In this document: piece by piece, positions 7,189 through 14,122 of the stretch
How the letters are laid out: every line of letters starts with the position of its first letter
Position numbering within the stretch: position 1 is the stretch's first letter
From: JAYWIG01 sp043789035
GTDB taxonomy: Bacteria; Pseudomonadota; Gammaproteobacteria; Burkholderiales; Burkholderiaceae_E
Direction: 5' to 3'
DNA: 14,122 bases
Assembly (NCBI GenBank): GCA_043789035.1
Contig: JAYWIG010000108.1
Location: 1 to 14,122, forward strand
Position numbers and translations under genes: made by a program
Notes under the pieces: model-generated
Databases searched by the model: none
What the model was told of the DNA's origin: nothing
The model's input: only the letters and a program-made list of their open reading frames with translations

Positions 7189-7239
7189 ACATGAACCGCA
7201 AGCATAACGATTTTTAAAATATATATTGAAGGATGAAAA

Positions 7240-8133
7240 ATGGCTGAAGTTACTGCAGCGATGGTAAAAGAATTACGTGAGAAGACTGACGCTCCGATGA
7301 TGGAGTGTAAAAAAGCGCTCACTGAAGCAGCTGGAGATCTCGACAAAGCGGAAGAAATCTTGCGCGTAAAGCTTGGAAGCAAAGCCAGCAAAGCGTCTAG
7401 CCGGGTCACCGCGGAAGGGGTAGTAGGGATTTATGTTGCTGCCGATGGCAAGTCCGGCTCAATGGTTGAATTGAACTGCGAAACGGACTTCGTTGCGAAG
7501 AACGACGACTTTCTGACGTTGTCAAAGAACTTGGCTAAGCTGGTCGCCGAACATAACCCTGCTGACGTTGCTGCGCTTTATGCTCTAACCATCGACGGTC
7601 AAATTGTTGAGCAAGTTCGTACGGCCTTAATCGGCAAAATTGGTGAAAATTTAAGCGTTCGTCGCTTCAAGCGTTTCGATACCCAAGGCCAATTAGCGAC
7701 CTACATTCATGGCGGCGCAAAGATTGGCGTTGTGGTTGATTTGGTTGGAGGCGATGAGCAGTTGGCTAAAGACTTGGCAATGCATATTGCCGCAAGTAAG
7801 CCAAAAGCATTAAGTAAAGAGGGCGTCTCTCAAGACGATATTGCTAAAGAGCGTTCAGTTGCTGAAGCTAAAGCAGCCGAAAGTGGAAAGCCCGCAGAGA
7901 TCGTCGCAAAGATGGTTGAAGGTTCCGTTCAAAAATTCTTAAAAGAAGTTACCTTACTGGGCCAACCATTCGTTAAGGACGATAAAGTGACAATTGAGCA
8001 GTTATTGGCTCAACGTAAAGCAACTGTTGCTTCTTTTAGTTTGTTTATCGTCGGAGAAGGCATTGAGAAAAAGGTGAATGATTTCGCTGCTGAAGTTGCC
8101 GCCCAGGTTGCTGCCACAAAAGGACAGGCATAA
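7240..8133 (+). CDS. tsf: Translation elongation factor Ts
   Basis: EF-Ts is the guanine nucleotide exchange factor that recycles EF-Tu-GDP during elongation in the cytoplasm. The 297-residue protein (E. coli: 283) starts with the N-terminal UBA-like domain (VKELREKTDAPMMECKKALTEA, residues 9-30). It continues with the conserved TDF signature (Thr82-Asp83-Phe84 in NCETDFVAKNDDF), where E. coli Asp80/Phe81 insert into EF-Tu. The core subdomains and the coiled-coil region (about 185-230) follow. AAGGA at 7229-7233 lies 6 bases before the ATG, in an AT-rich leader. The 95-base gap from rpsB carries the terminator-like hairpin at 7161-7188, so tsf expression probably depends on read-through from the rpsB promoter. 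Confidence 0.98.
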   Translation: MAEVTAAMVKELREKTDAPMMECKKALTEAAGDLDKAEEILRVKLGSKASKASSRVTAEGVVGIYVAADGKSGSMVELNCETDFVAKNDDFLTLSKNLAKLVAEHNPADVAALYALTIDGQIVEQVRTALIGKIGENLSVRRFKRFDTQGQLATYIHGGAKIGVVVDLVGGDEQLAKDLAMHIAASKPKALSKEGVSQDDIAKERSVAEAKAAESGKPAEIVAKMVEGSVQKFLKEVTLLGQPFVKDDKVTIEQLLAQRKATVASFSLFIVGEGIEKKVNDFAAEVAAQVAATKGQA

Positions 8134-8178
8134 TCCTCCGCATCTATCATTTCTAACGCCTAAAGGAACAAGCCCTTC

Positions 8179-8892
8179 ATGAGTAAACCCTATCGCAGAG
8201 TTTTGTTGAAGTTATCTGGGGAAGCATTGATGGGTGATGATGCTTTCGGTATCAATAAATCGACCATCGTTCAGATGGTGCGTGAGGTTGGCGAGGTTCT
8301 TTCTTTAGGCGTTGAGATAGCTGTAGTCATTGGCGGAGGCAATATTTTTCGCGGTGTCGCTGGAGGTGCTGCGGGTATGGATAGGGCTACGGCTGACTAT
8401 ATGGGAATGCTTGCAACTGTGATGAACTCATTGGCCTTGCAAGATGCCTTTAAACAACAAGGCATCGCAGCCCGGGTTCAATCGGCTTTAAAAATTGAGC
8501 AAGTAGTTGAGCCATATATACGCCCCAAAGCGTTGCGTTATCTCGAAGAAGGCAAAGTTGTTATTTTTGCTGCCGGGACAGGAAATCCGTTTTTCACTAC
8601 CGATACTGCCGCAGCATTACGCGGAGCTGAAATCGGCGCTGAAATTGTTCTCAAAGCCACTAAGGTCGACGGAGTCTATACCGCTGATCCGAAGAAGGAC
8701 CTAACTGCTACCCGTTATGACAAGATCAGTTTCGACGATGCGATGAGGCAAGACCTTAAAGTCATGGATGCAACCGCATTTGCGCTTTGTCGCGATCAAA
8801 ATTTACCGATTCAAGTGTTTTCGATATTTAAAGAGGGTGCTTTGATGAGAGTTGTTACGGGGCAGCCTGAGGGTACCTTAGTTCATGTTTAA
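8179..8892 (+). CDS. pyrH: UMP kinase
   Basis: PyrH phosphorylates UMP to UDP with ATP, an essential step in pyrimidine nucleotide synthesis. It is the bacterial hexameric amino-acid-kinase-fold enzyme, typically activated by GTP and inhibited by UTP. The 237-residue sequence has the phosphate-binding KLSGEALMGD (residues 11-20), the glycine-rich GGGNIFRG, the UMP-binding DRATADYMGMLATVMN, the GTGNPFFTTDTAA loop and the KVDGVYTADPKKD ATP-binding segment. It lies 45 bases after tsf. A modest AAAGGA (8162-8167) sits 11 bases from the ATG, which is longer than optimal. Its place between tsf and frr is conserved across proteobacteria. Confidence 0.98.
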   Translation: MSKPYRRVLLKLSGEALMGDDAFGINKSTIVQMVREVGEVLSLGVEIAVVIGGGNIFRGVAGGAAGMDRATADYMGMLATVMNSLALQDAFKQQGIAARVQSALKIEQVVEPYIRPKALRYLEEGKVVIFAAGTGNPFFTTDTAAALRGAEIGAEIVLKATKVDGVYTADPKKDLTATRYDKISFDDAMRQDLKVMDATAFALCRDQNLPIQVFSIFKEGALMRVVTGQPEGTLVHV

Positions 8893-8912
8893 TTAGTTGG
8901 AGGAATCATCAA

Positions 8913-9473
8913 ATGAGTATTAGCGCAATTAAGCAAAGTTCTGAGCAGAAGATGCAAAAGTCGCTAGAGTCTTTGAAGAGCAGCTTATCTAAAGTGCGTA
9001 CCGGTCGAGCTCATACTGGGCTTTTAGATCACGTCCAGGTTGACTATTACGGCAGTATGACGCCATTGAGCCAAGTGGCGAATCTCACGATGATCGATGC
9101 TCGTACCATCGGAGTCTCTGTTTGGGAAAAGAAGCTTGCTACTTTGGTTGATAAGGCTATTCGCGAGTCTGATTTAGGTTTGAACCCATCAATGGTAGGA
9201 GATCTGATTCGTGTGCCGATGCCTCCGCTTTCGGAAGAGCGTCGCAAAGAACTTGTCAAGGTGGTTAAAGGTGATGGCGAACACGCTAAAGTAGCTATTC
9301 GCAACCTCAGGCGCGATGCGAATGAGAGCTTGAAGAAGCTTCTTAAAGACAAAGAAGTTTCTGAGGATGACGAGCGCCGCGCCCAAGACGATATTCAGAA
9401 AATGACCGATGCCCATATTGCGGAAGTCGATAGAGTGTTAGTTACTAAAGAGAAGGAAATTCTGACGGTTTAG
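8913..9473 (+). CDS. frr: Ribosome recycling factor
   Basis: RRF works with EF-G to split post-termination ribosomes. The 186-residue protein has the usual length and the two-domain layout of a three-helix bundle interrupted by a small beta domain. Visible motifs are VRTGRAHTGLLDHVQVDYYGSMTPLSQVA near the N-terminus, the domain II segment (DARTIGVSVWEK) and VPMPPLSEERR. The NLRRDAN motif contains the conserved arginines of the long helix. A strong GGAGG Shine-Dalgarno at 8899-8903, 9 bases before the ATG, is the best ribosome binding site in the window. The gap from pyrH is only 20 bases, so the two are almost certainly on one transcript. Confidence 0.98.
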   Translation: MSISAIKQSSEQKMQKSLESLKSSLSKVRTGRAHTGLLDHVQVDYYGSMTPLSQVANLTMIDARTIGVSVWEKKLATLVDKAIRESDLGLNPSMVGDLIRVPMPPLSEERRKELVKVVKGDGEHAKVAIRNLRRDANESLKKLLKDKEVSEDDERRAQDDIQKMTDAHIAEVDRVLVTKEKEILTV

Positions 9474-9498
9474 TGCCGTACAGAGTTCACTTAGCCTC

Positions 9499-10293
9499 GT
9501 GCCGAACCATATCAGCTCAACAGTTGCTGTTCCACCAGTAAGGTCGGTGCCTCAACATGTCGCTATCATCATGGACGGTAATGGCCGCTGGGCGACTAAA
9601 CGCTTGTTACCGCGAGTAGCAGGACACGCAAAAGGCGTAGAAGCTGTCCGAAGTGTTGTGGAGGCAAGTGCATCTAGGGGGGTGAAATTTCTAACCCTGT
9701 TCGCCTTTAGTTCGGAAAATTGGCGACGTCCTGCGGACGAAGTTTCAGTTTTAATGCGCTTGTTTGTGACTGCATTAGAGCGAGAAGTAAGCAAGCTCCA
9801 TGCAAATTCGATTCGTTTAAGAGTGGTTGGCGATTTGTCTCCGTTCGATGCAAAGCTAAGAGCATTGATAGAGAAGAGCGAGGCAAAAACTGCTCAAAAT
9901 ACGGGCCTTGTGTTAAGTATTTGCGCAAACTACGGCGGCCGTTGGGATATCACTCAAGCGACTCAAAAAGCCTTGATAGCAAACCCTTCTTTGGCCACTA
10001 ATCCGAGCGAATTTACTGAAGATACGCTGTCGCCCTACCTGGCCATGGCCTATGCGCCAGAACCAGACCTTTTTATTCGCACGGGTGGCGAGAAGCGAAT
10101 TAGCAATTTTCTGCTTTGGCAATTAGCCTACACTGAATTGTTTTTCACCGAAACCTATTGGCCTGATTTCGATGGAAAGTCGCTTGTAGACGCTTTTGCT
10201 TCGTACTCACTGCGGGAGCGACGCTTTGGGCAAACCAGTGCGCAGCTGGTAGGCCAAGCTCCAGACGCCGTTGGAATTCAAGTATTCCCTTGA
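9499..10293 (+). CDS. uppS: Undecaprenyl diphosphate synthase (cis-prenyltransferase)
   Basis: UppS condenses isopentenyl diphosphate units onto farnesyl diphosphate to give the C55 carrier lipid for peptidoglycan and O-antigen precursors. The 264-residue protein carries the full active site: Asp26, Asn28 and Arg30 (MDGNGRW), His43, Asn74 (FSSENW), Arg194 and Arg200 (RTGGEKRISNF), Ser202 and Glu213. With the GTG start at 9499, these residues fall at the same numbers as in E. coli, which supports that start. It is also the most upstream start in frame. No clear Shine-Dalgarno precedes it. A second GTG at 9547, with a poorly spaced AAGG, would remove 16 residues and is less likely. It lies 25 bases after frr. 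Confidence 0.96.
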   Translation: MPNHISSTVAVPPVRSVPQHVAIIMDGNGRWATKRLLPRVAGHAKGVEAVRSVVEASASRGVKFLTLFAFSSENWRRPADEVSVLMRLFVTALEREVSKLHANSIRLRVVGDLSPFDAKLRALIEKSEAKTAQNTGLVLSICANYGGRWDITQATQKALIANPSLATNPSEFTEDTLSPYLAMAYAPEPDLFIRTGGEKRISNFLLWQLAYTELFFTETYWPDFDGKSLVDAFASYSLRERRFGQTSAQLVGQAPDAVGIQVFP

Positions 10294-10315
10294 GTACTTT
10301 CAAAAAAGGCCTTGT

Positions 10316-11146
10316 GTGCTGAAAACTCGAATCATCACGGCACTAGTCCTTCTCGCGATTTTTGTACCAACGATGTTTTTTGGGCCTCCGGAAATATGGG
10401 GCATTGCCTCGCTGATTGCGTTGAGTGTGGCGGTGTATGAGTGGTGCAAGCTTGTATCGACAAAGGTTTCCGCTGCTGTGCCGGTTGCTGCTTTGACTGC
10501 GGGCGTTGGGATGGCTTGGATGTTATTAGCGCATGCTTTTCCTGGTCAGACTTTGAAAGGCTTTCTGCAGTTTGTGTGCGTTGCTTTGACTTTGTTCTGG
10601 ATAGTTTTCGGGATGCGGGCTTTGGCAACACGTAAACCAGTGCCTGGTGGAGTTGTAATCGCAATGATCGCAGGATTAGGTTGTTGGTTGGCGCTTTTAG
10701 AGTTGCGAAGAATAGGACCTTTAGCGATATTTTCGTCTTTAGCGGTGGTCGTGTTTGCCGATGTTGGCGCTTATTTTTTCGGTCGTGCTTTTGGTCGTCG
10801 GAAGCTTGCTCCATCGATCTCCCCCGGCAAAAGCTGGGAAGGAGCATTTGGCGGTGCTTTTCTAGTCGTGATCCTGTCACTTGTTACCGCAGCGTCCCCT
10901 GATTTGGCCCAAACTTTACCAGCAAAGTTGGTCGGTAAATGGTCGAGCATTGTGGCAACCATTTTTTTACTCGGCTTGGTAGCCCTCAGCGTCATGGGTG
11001 ATTTACACGAATCTTTGCTCAAGCGACTGGCCGGCGTAAAAGATAGCGGCAACAGTTTACCCGGTCATGGCGGTTTTTTTGACCGAACCGATGCGCTAAT
11101 TCCAACTATGCCTGCAGCCTACTTGCTGTGGTCAATTTCTATGTAA
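10316..11146 (+). CDS. cdsA: Phosphatidate cytidylyltransferase (CDP-diglyceride synthase)
   Basis: CdsA is an inner-membrane enzyme that makes CDP-diacylglycerol from phosphatidic acid and CTP, the branch point for phospholipid synthesis. The 276-residue protein is strongly hydrophobic, with about seven or eight possible membrane segments. It ends with the complete family signature encoded by 11012-11092 (S-L-L-K-R, then K-D-S-G, then L-P-G-H-G-G-F-F-D-R-T-D). SPGKSWEGAFGG lies upstream of it. I chose the GTG at 10316 because AAAAAAGG (10302-10309) lies 6 bases upstream and the protein then begins LKTRIITA, as family members do. The longer frame from a TTG at 10271 would overlap uppS and add 15 unrelated residues. 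The gap from uppS is 22 bases. Confidence 0.95.
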   Translation: MLKTRIITALVLLAIFVPTMFFGPPEIWGIASLIALSVAVYEWCKLVSTKVSAAVPVAALTAGVGMAWMLLAHAFPGQTLKGFLQFVCVALTLFWIVFGMRALATRKPVPGGVVIAMIAGLGCWLALLELRRIGPLAIFSSLAVVVFADVGAYFFGRAFGRRKLAPSISPGKSWEGAFGGAFLVVILSLVTAASPDLAQTLPAKLVGKWSSIVATIFLLGLVALSVMGDLHESLLKRLAGVKDSGNSLPGHGGFFDRTDALIPTMPAAYLLWSISM

Positions 11147-11153
11147 ATGAGCA

Positions 11154-12389
11154 ATGAGCTTACCTACTTTAGCCGCCGTGACTGTACTTGGGTCGACTGG
11201 GTCGATTGGCGTTAGCACCTTGGATGTTTTACGTCGCCATCCTGATAAGTATTGCGTGATTGGTTTGACCGCTGCGACCAAGGTCGACGATTTAGTTGCT
11301 CAGTGTCTGGAGTTTAAACCCGAGAGAGTTGCCTTGGCGAGTGCAGCGGCAGCTTATGAGTTTCGAAAAAAAATTACGACTCTTCCAGAACTCGCCGCGC
11401 TTGAAGTTCATGAAGGTGAGCAAGGCCTGTGTGATGTAGCCTCTGCACAGTCAAGCCGTTTTAAGGTGCATAAGGTCATGGCGGCAATCGTTGGCGGCGC
11501 TGGCTTGGCTCCTACCTTAGCGGCAGCAAGAACGGGCAAGCAGATCTTATTGGCTAACAAAGAAGCTATTGTGATGGCTGGCCATTTGTTTTTAACTACG
11601 TGCGCCGCTAATGGCGCTCAGGTATTACCCATTGATAGTGAACACAATGCCGTTTTTCAATGTTTACCGCCAGCGGCCGCTCTAAGGCAGGTTGGCTCAG
11701 AAACGCTCAGCGATACCTATGGTATTGCCAGTATCGTTTTAACTGCTTCGGGTGGCCCATTTCGAACTTTTTCGCTAGAACAAATGCAAAAGGTTACGCC
11801 AGCTCAGGCCTGTGCCCATCCAAAGTGGCAGATGGGAAGAAAGATTTCAGTTGATTCTGCGACCATGATGAATAAGGGCTTAGAGCTTATTGAAGCCCAT
11901 CATTTGTTTAATTTGCCCGCTGAGCAGCTCGAAGTTGTGTTTCATCCGCAAAGTGTGATTCACTCCATGGTGTCTTATTGTGACGGATCCGTGCTTGCAC
12001 AGCTTGGCAATCCCGATATGAGAACGCCTATTGCCCACGCTTTGGCTTATCCCGAACGTATTGCTAGTGGAGTTGCTCCCTTGAATTTGGTGGAAATTGC
12101 CAAACTTGAGTTTGAAGCCCCTGATGAGGTGAAGTTCCCATGTTTGCGGCTAGCTAAGCAGGCTCTAAAAATTAGTGGGAATGCGGCTTGTGTTTTGAAT
12201 GCGGCCAATGAAGTTGCGGTGGCAGCATTCTTGGATGATCGAATTGGGTTTTGCGACATTGCTCGTGTTAATGAGAAAGTACTCAATCAACTTTCTAGCG
12301 GCTTAGCGTTGCAATCCTTAGAGGAAGTCTTCTCGATTGACGCTGAAGCTAGGGCGTTGGCGGATGCGGTCATTGGGCAATTTCTATAA
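11154..12389 (+). CDS. dxr: 1-deoxy-D-xylulose 5-phosphate reductoisomerase
   Basis: Dxr converts DXP to 2-C-methyl-D-erythritol 4-phosphate with NADPH. It is the committed step of the MEP pathway, which supplies the isoprenoid units used by UppS, and it is the fosmidomycin target. The 411-residue protein (E. coli: 398) has the NADPH-binding GSTGSIG (residues 13-19), LANKEA (133-138), the metal ligands Asp161 and Glu163 (PIDSEHNA) and Glu244 in MMNKGLELIEA. It also has LTASGGPFR (196-204), the flexible-loop region around HPKWQMGRKISVDSATMM and HPQSVIHSMV. The ATG lies 7 bases after the cdsA stop. Another ATG at 11147 is in a different frame. The C-terminal helical domain is complete. Confidence 0.98.
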   Translation: MSLPTLAAVTVLGSTGSIGVSTLDVLRRHPDKYCVIGLTAATKVDDLVAQCLEFKPERVALASAAAAYEFRKKITTLPELAALEVHEGEQGLCDVASAQSSRFKVHKVMAAIVGGAGLAPTLAAARTGKQILLANKEAIVMAGHLFLTTCAANGAQVLPIDSEHNAVFQCLPPAAALRQVGSETLSDTYGIASIVLTASGGPFRTFSLEQMQKVTPAQACAHPKWQMGRKISVDSATMMNKGLELIEAHHLFNLPAEQLEVVFHPQSVIHSMVSYCDGSVLAQLGNPDMRTPIAHALAYPERIASGVAPLNLVEIAKLEFEAPDEVKFPCLRLAKQALKISGNAACVLNAANEVAVAAFLDDRIGFCDIARVNEKVLNQLSSGLALQSLEEVFSIDAEARALADAVIGQFL

Positions 12390-12401
12390 AGTGTTGGGTT
12401 G

Positions 12402-12419
12402 GTTTAGTTTGTTTAGTTT
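12402..12419 (+). repeat. Two tandem copies of a 9-base unit between dxr and rseP
   Basis: The unit GTTTAGTTT occurs twice back to back (12402-12410 and 12411-12419) in the 46-base gap between dxr and rseP. The gap is T/G-rich and ends with the rseP ribosome binding site. The repeat looks like a slippage duplication; no function is visible. Confidence 0.6.
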
Positions 12420-12435
12420 GTTCTAAGGTAGGTTC

Positions 12436-13818
12436 ATGAGTATTGTTCAAACGGTTCTAGCATTTTTACTCGCCTTAACGGTACTAATTTTCGTACATGA
12501 GTTTGGTCACTACTGGGTGGCGAAGAAATTTAACGTCAAAATCCTTAAATTCTCCATCGGGTTTGGCCCATCGCTGTTTAGTCGAAAGTTCGGCCCAGAT
12601 CAGACCGAATGGAGTTTTTCAGCGATTCCATTGGGAGGTTTTGTGCGGATGGTAGACGAGCGGGAAAAAGACGCTGTCATCGCACCTGAGGACTTACCGC
12701 GGGCCTTTACTCGTCAGTCGCTGGCCAAGAGATCGGCGATAGTGGTCGCAGGCCCTTTAGCCAACTTTATCTTAGCCATTGCTTTGTATGCTGTTCTGAG
12801 TTTTGTGGGAATTTCTGAGCCGATAGCCATCCTCGACGATGGACCAATTAATTCCGCTGCCGCTAAAGCTGGCGTAACTCGAGGCGATAAAGTGTTGTCG
12901 GTTGATGGTGATACCGTTCGCTCTTGGAACGACTTTAGGCTACGCATGCTTGACGGTGCTATTGAGAGGCGCAATATTGATATCGAGATTACTCGAGCAG
13001 GGCAAAGCAGCTCGCAGGTCTTAAAAATTGACGCTTCTGGTCTAGCCTCAGGTGAGATAGAGAAAGATTTTCTTAAGATCCTTGGCCTCGATCTTCAAAT
13101 GGGCGAAATCATCGTTAATCAGGTCATGGCCTCAGGAAGAGCAGAACAGGCTGGGCTGAAAGTTGGCGATGTAGTCTTGGCAATTAACGGCGAGCCAATA
13201 ACCAAAGCGACTGCGCTGATTGCGAGAATTCGAACCAGCGCGGAACAGGCCGTTGAATTGAAAGTTCGACGTGATGGAGCGGAGCAATTGCTAATGATTA
13301 CGCCGTTGGGCAGTCTTGAGAATCAAGCAACAAGCGATGGAGTTGAGAGTACAGCCAAGCGTGTTGGCAAAATCGGTGCTGCTCTTCAAAATAAAGTGGA
13401 AACTGCCGTCATTTCCTTCGGCCCATTTGATAGCCTCATCGAGGGTGCGAAAAAGACCTGGGATATGTCGATATTTTCACTTCGAATGATGGGCAAGATG
13501 GTGATCGGCGAGCTCTCACTAAAGAATTTAAGTGGTCCGATCTCGATTGCGGATTACGCTGGCCAAAGTGCTCGTGTGGGTTGGTATGCCTATGTAGGCT
13601 TTTTGGCGCTGATTAGCATTAGCCTTGGCGTTTTAAATTTAATGCCCATCCCTGTTTTGGATGGAGGGCATTTGGTGTACTACGCACTCGAAGCAATTAA
13701 AGGAAAGCCACTCTCGGAGCGATTTATGAGCTTGACGCAAAAAGCTGGGGTCGGGGTTGTGCTTTTAATGATGTTTGTAGCGGTCTTTAACGACTTAAAT
13801 CGCCTTATATCTGGATGA
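12436..13818 (+). CDS. rseP: RIP zinc metalloprotease RseP (site-2 protease)
   Basis: RseP is an inner-membrane protease that makes the second cut in the anti-sigma factor RseA, releasing sigma-E during envelope stress; it also clears leftover signal peptides. The 460-residue protein (E. coli: 450) has the zinc-binding HEFGH (His21, Glu22, His25) in the first membrane segment. A second hydrophobic segment is at about 100-122, and two periplasmic PDZ domains lie at about 128-208 and 222-292. A C-terminal membrane segment carries NLMPIPVLDGGH, with Asp409 as third zinc ligand, and a last hydrophobic helix is at about 437-454. AAGGTAGG (12425-12432) just before the ATG is a good ribosome binding site. 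Its position directly before bamA is widely conserved and fits a shared envelope-maintenance role. Confidence 0.97.
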   Translation: MSIVQTVLAFLLALTVLIFVHEFGHYWVAKKFNVKILKFSIGFGPSLFSRKFGPDQTEWSFSAIPLGGFVRMVDEREKDAVIAPEDLPRAFTRQSLAKRSAIVVAGPLANFILAIALYAVLSFVGISEPIAILDDGPINSAAAKAGVTRGDKVLSVDGDTVRSWNDFRLRMLDGAIERRNIDIEITRAGQSSSQVLKIDASGLASGEIEKDFLKILGLDLQMGEIIVNQVMASGRAEQAGLKVGDVVLAINGEPITKATALIARIRTSAEQAVELKVRRDGAEQLLMITPLGSLENQATSDGVESTAKRVGKIGAALQNKVETAVISFGPFDSLIEGAKKTWDMSIFSLRMMGKMVIGELSLKNLSGPISIADYAGQSARVGWYAYVGFLALISISLGVLNLMPIPVLDGGHLVYYALEAIKGKPLSERFMSLTQKAGVGVVLLMMFVAVFNDLNRLISG

Positions 13819-13843
13819 AAACACGTAGAAAGTGGCATTGATT

Positions 13844-13898
13844 CTTTGTCATTCGAAAGCTCATCTAAAATCGCTGCTTCAGAAGAGAAATGACAAAG
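13844..13898 (+). promoter_or_regulatory. Long inverted repeat in the bamA leader, possible translational control hairpin
   Basis: CTTTGTCATT (13844-13853) and AATGACAAAG (13889-13898) are perfect 10-base reverse complements separated by 35 bases. The right arm ends one base before the bamA ATG (13900). The purine-rich AGAAGAG (13881-13887), the only Shine-Dalgarno-like sequence here, lies in the loop. No T run follows, so it is not a Rho-independent terminator. Formation in RNA would place a stem across the ribosome landing site of bamA. Confidence 0.55.
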
Positions 13899-13899
13899 C

Positions 13900-14122
13900 A
13901 TGCACAACCCAGCCACCCGATTTCGCCCACGTAAATTAAGTCTTATTCTCGCCGCATTGTTTGCACAGTCGTTGGTTTTAGATTGCGCGCTGGCTTTTAC
14001 GCCTTTTGTCGTTAAAGATATCCGAGTCGAAGGTGTGCAACGGACCGAACCAGGAACCGTATTTGGGTACCTGCCTGTGAAGGTAGGAGATCGAATGACT
14101 GATGAAAAAGCTGCAGAAGCCG
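13900..14122 (+). CDS. bamA: Outer membrane protein assembly factor BamA, 3'-truncated by the window edge
   Basis: BamA is the beta-barrel core of the BAM complex, which folds and inserts outer membrane proteins. Only the first 74 codons are in the window. They encode a basic N-terminus (RFRPRK), a hydrophobic segment and a plausible signal peptidase I site after Ala-Leu-Ala (residue 32). The mature protein starts with FTPFVVKDIRVEGVQRTEPGTVFGYLPVKVGD, which is the first POTRA domain. The identification rests on this characteristic POTRA1 sequence and on the position after rseP. An in-frame TGA at 13891-13893 rules out a start further upstream. The Shine-Dalgarno is weak and poorly spaced, and the start is next to a 10-bp inverted repeat. 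The gap from rseP is 81 bases. Confidence 0.95.
   Translation, partial: MHNPATRFRPRKLSLILAALFAQSLVLDCALAFTPFVVKDIRVEGVQRTEPGTVFGYLPVKVGDRMTDEKAAEA

Noticed and set aside
7221..7226. -10-like ATATAT/TATATT sequence just before tsf, as a tsf promoter
   Set aside because: It is only about 14-19 bases from the start codon, lies next to the Shine-Dalgarno and has no matching -35 box at proper distance. It is better read as an AT-rich leader.
10273..10299. Several short 5-bp hairpins around the uppS stop codon
   Set aside because: The pairings (for example AAGTA/TACTT) are short and mutually exclusive, with no T run, and are within what chance would give.
10271..10315. N-terminal extension of CdsA from a TTG overlapping uppS
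   Set aside because: The extra 15 residues do not resemble the family, and a well-spaced AAAAAAGG serves the GTG at 10316.
10335..10880. 181-residue open frame on the minus strand inside cdsA
   Set aside because: It is fully antisense to the well-supported cdsA gene, has a Lys/Gln/Ser/Pro-rich composition typical of a mirror of hydrophobic codons, and shows no recognisable domain.
13828..13850. Sigma-54-like TGGCA element before bamA
   Set aside because: The GG and GC dinucleotides do not have the required 10-base spacing and the TTGC half is absent.
1..14122. Mobile element, phage or defence system hidden in the window
   Set aside because: Every long frame is a conserved housekeeping gene on a continuous layout. 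No transposase, integrase, terminal repeats, CRISPR-like repeats or compositional breaks were seen.

Overview
This window is a stretch of core bacterial chromosome, most likely from a betaproteobacterium of the Burkholderiales type with moderate GC content. The S2, EF-Ts and ribosome recycling factor proteins closely resemble Burkholderia-type versions as I remember them. Examples are the acidic FVEV ending of S2 and the TDAPMMECKKALTEA start of EF-Ts. The order frr-uppS-cdsA-dxr-rseP-bamA is the beta/Pseudomonas arrangement rather than the E. coli one. A BamA gene with a signal peptide shows that the cell has an outer membrane. No database search was possible, so the taxon is an inference.

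Layout: (1) 1-2756, plus strand: the 3' part of ligA (NAD-dependent DNA ligase, start outside the window), then mtnP (S-methyl-5'-thioinosine phosphorylase). (2) 2748-6152, minus strand: map (methionine aminopeptidase) followed by glnD (PII uridylyltransferase/uridylyl-removing enzyme); the 3' end of glnD overlaps the 3' end of mtnP by 9 bases. (3) 6153-6391: a compact divergent control region between map and rpsB, with two -10 boxes fused into one palindrome, an inverted repeat and a structured rpsB leader. (4) 6392-14122, plus strand: rpsB, tsf, pyrH, frr, uppS, cdsA, dxr, rseP and the first 74 codons of bamA. All gaps in this run are under 100 bases.

The plus-strand run links translation (S2, EF-Ts, recycling factor), pyrimidine nucleotide supply (UMP kinase), isoprenoid and lipid-carrier synthesis (Dxr feeds the isoprenoid pool used by UppS), phospholipid synthesis (CdsA), the envelope-stress protease RseP and outer-membrane protein assembly (BamA). 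Map acts on new proteins leaving the ribosome, and GlnD reports nitrogen status to PII.

No tRNA, rRNA, CRISPR array, insertion sequence or phage gene was seen, and there is no gene-free stretch over 300 bases. I did not find a new multi-gene system. The points worth a second look are regulatory: the map/rpsB divergent promoter and rpsB leader, a terminator-like hairpin between rpsB and tsf, and a perfect 10-bp inverted repeat ending one base before the bamA start. There is also a lysine/glutamate-rich insertion in LigA.
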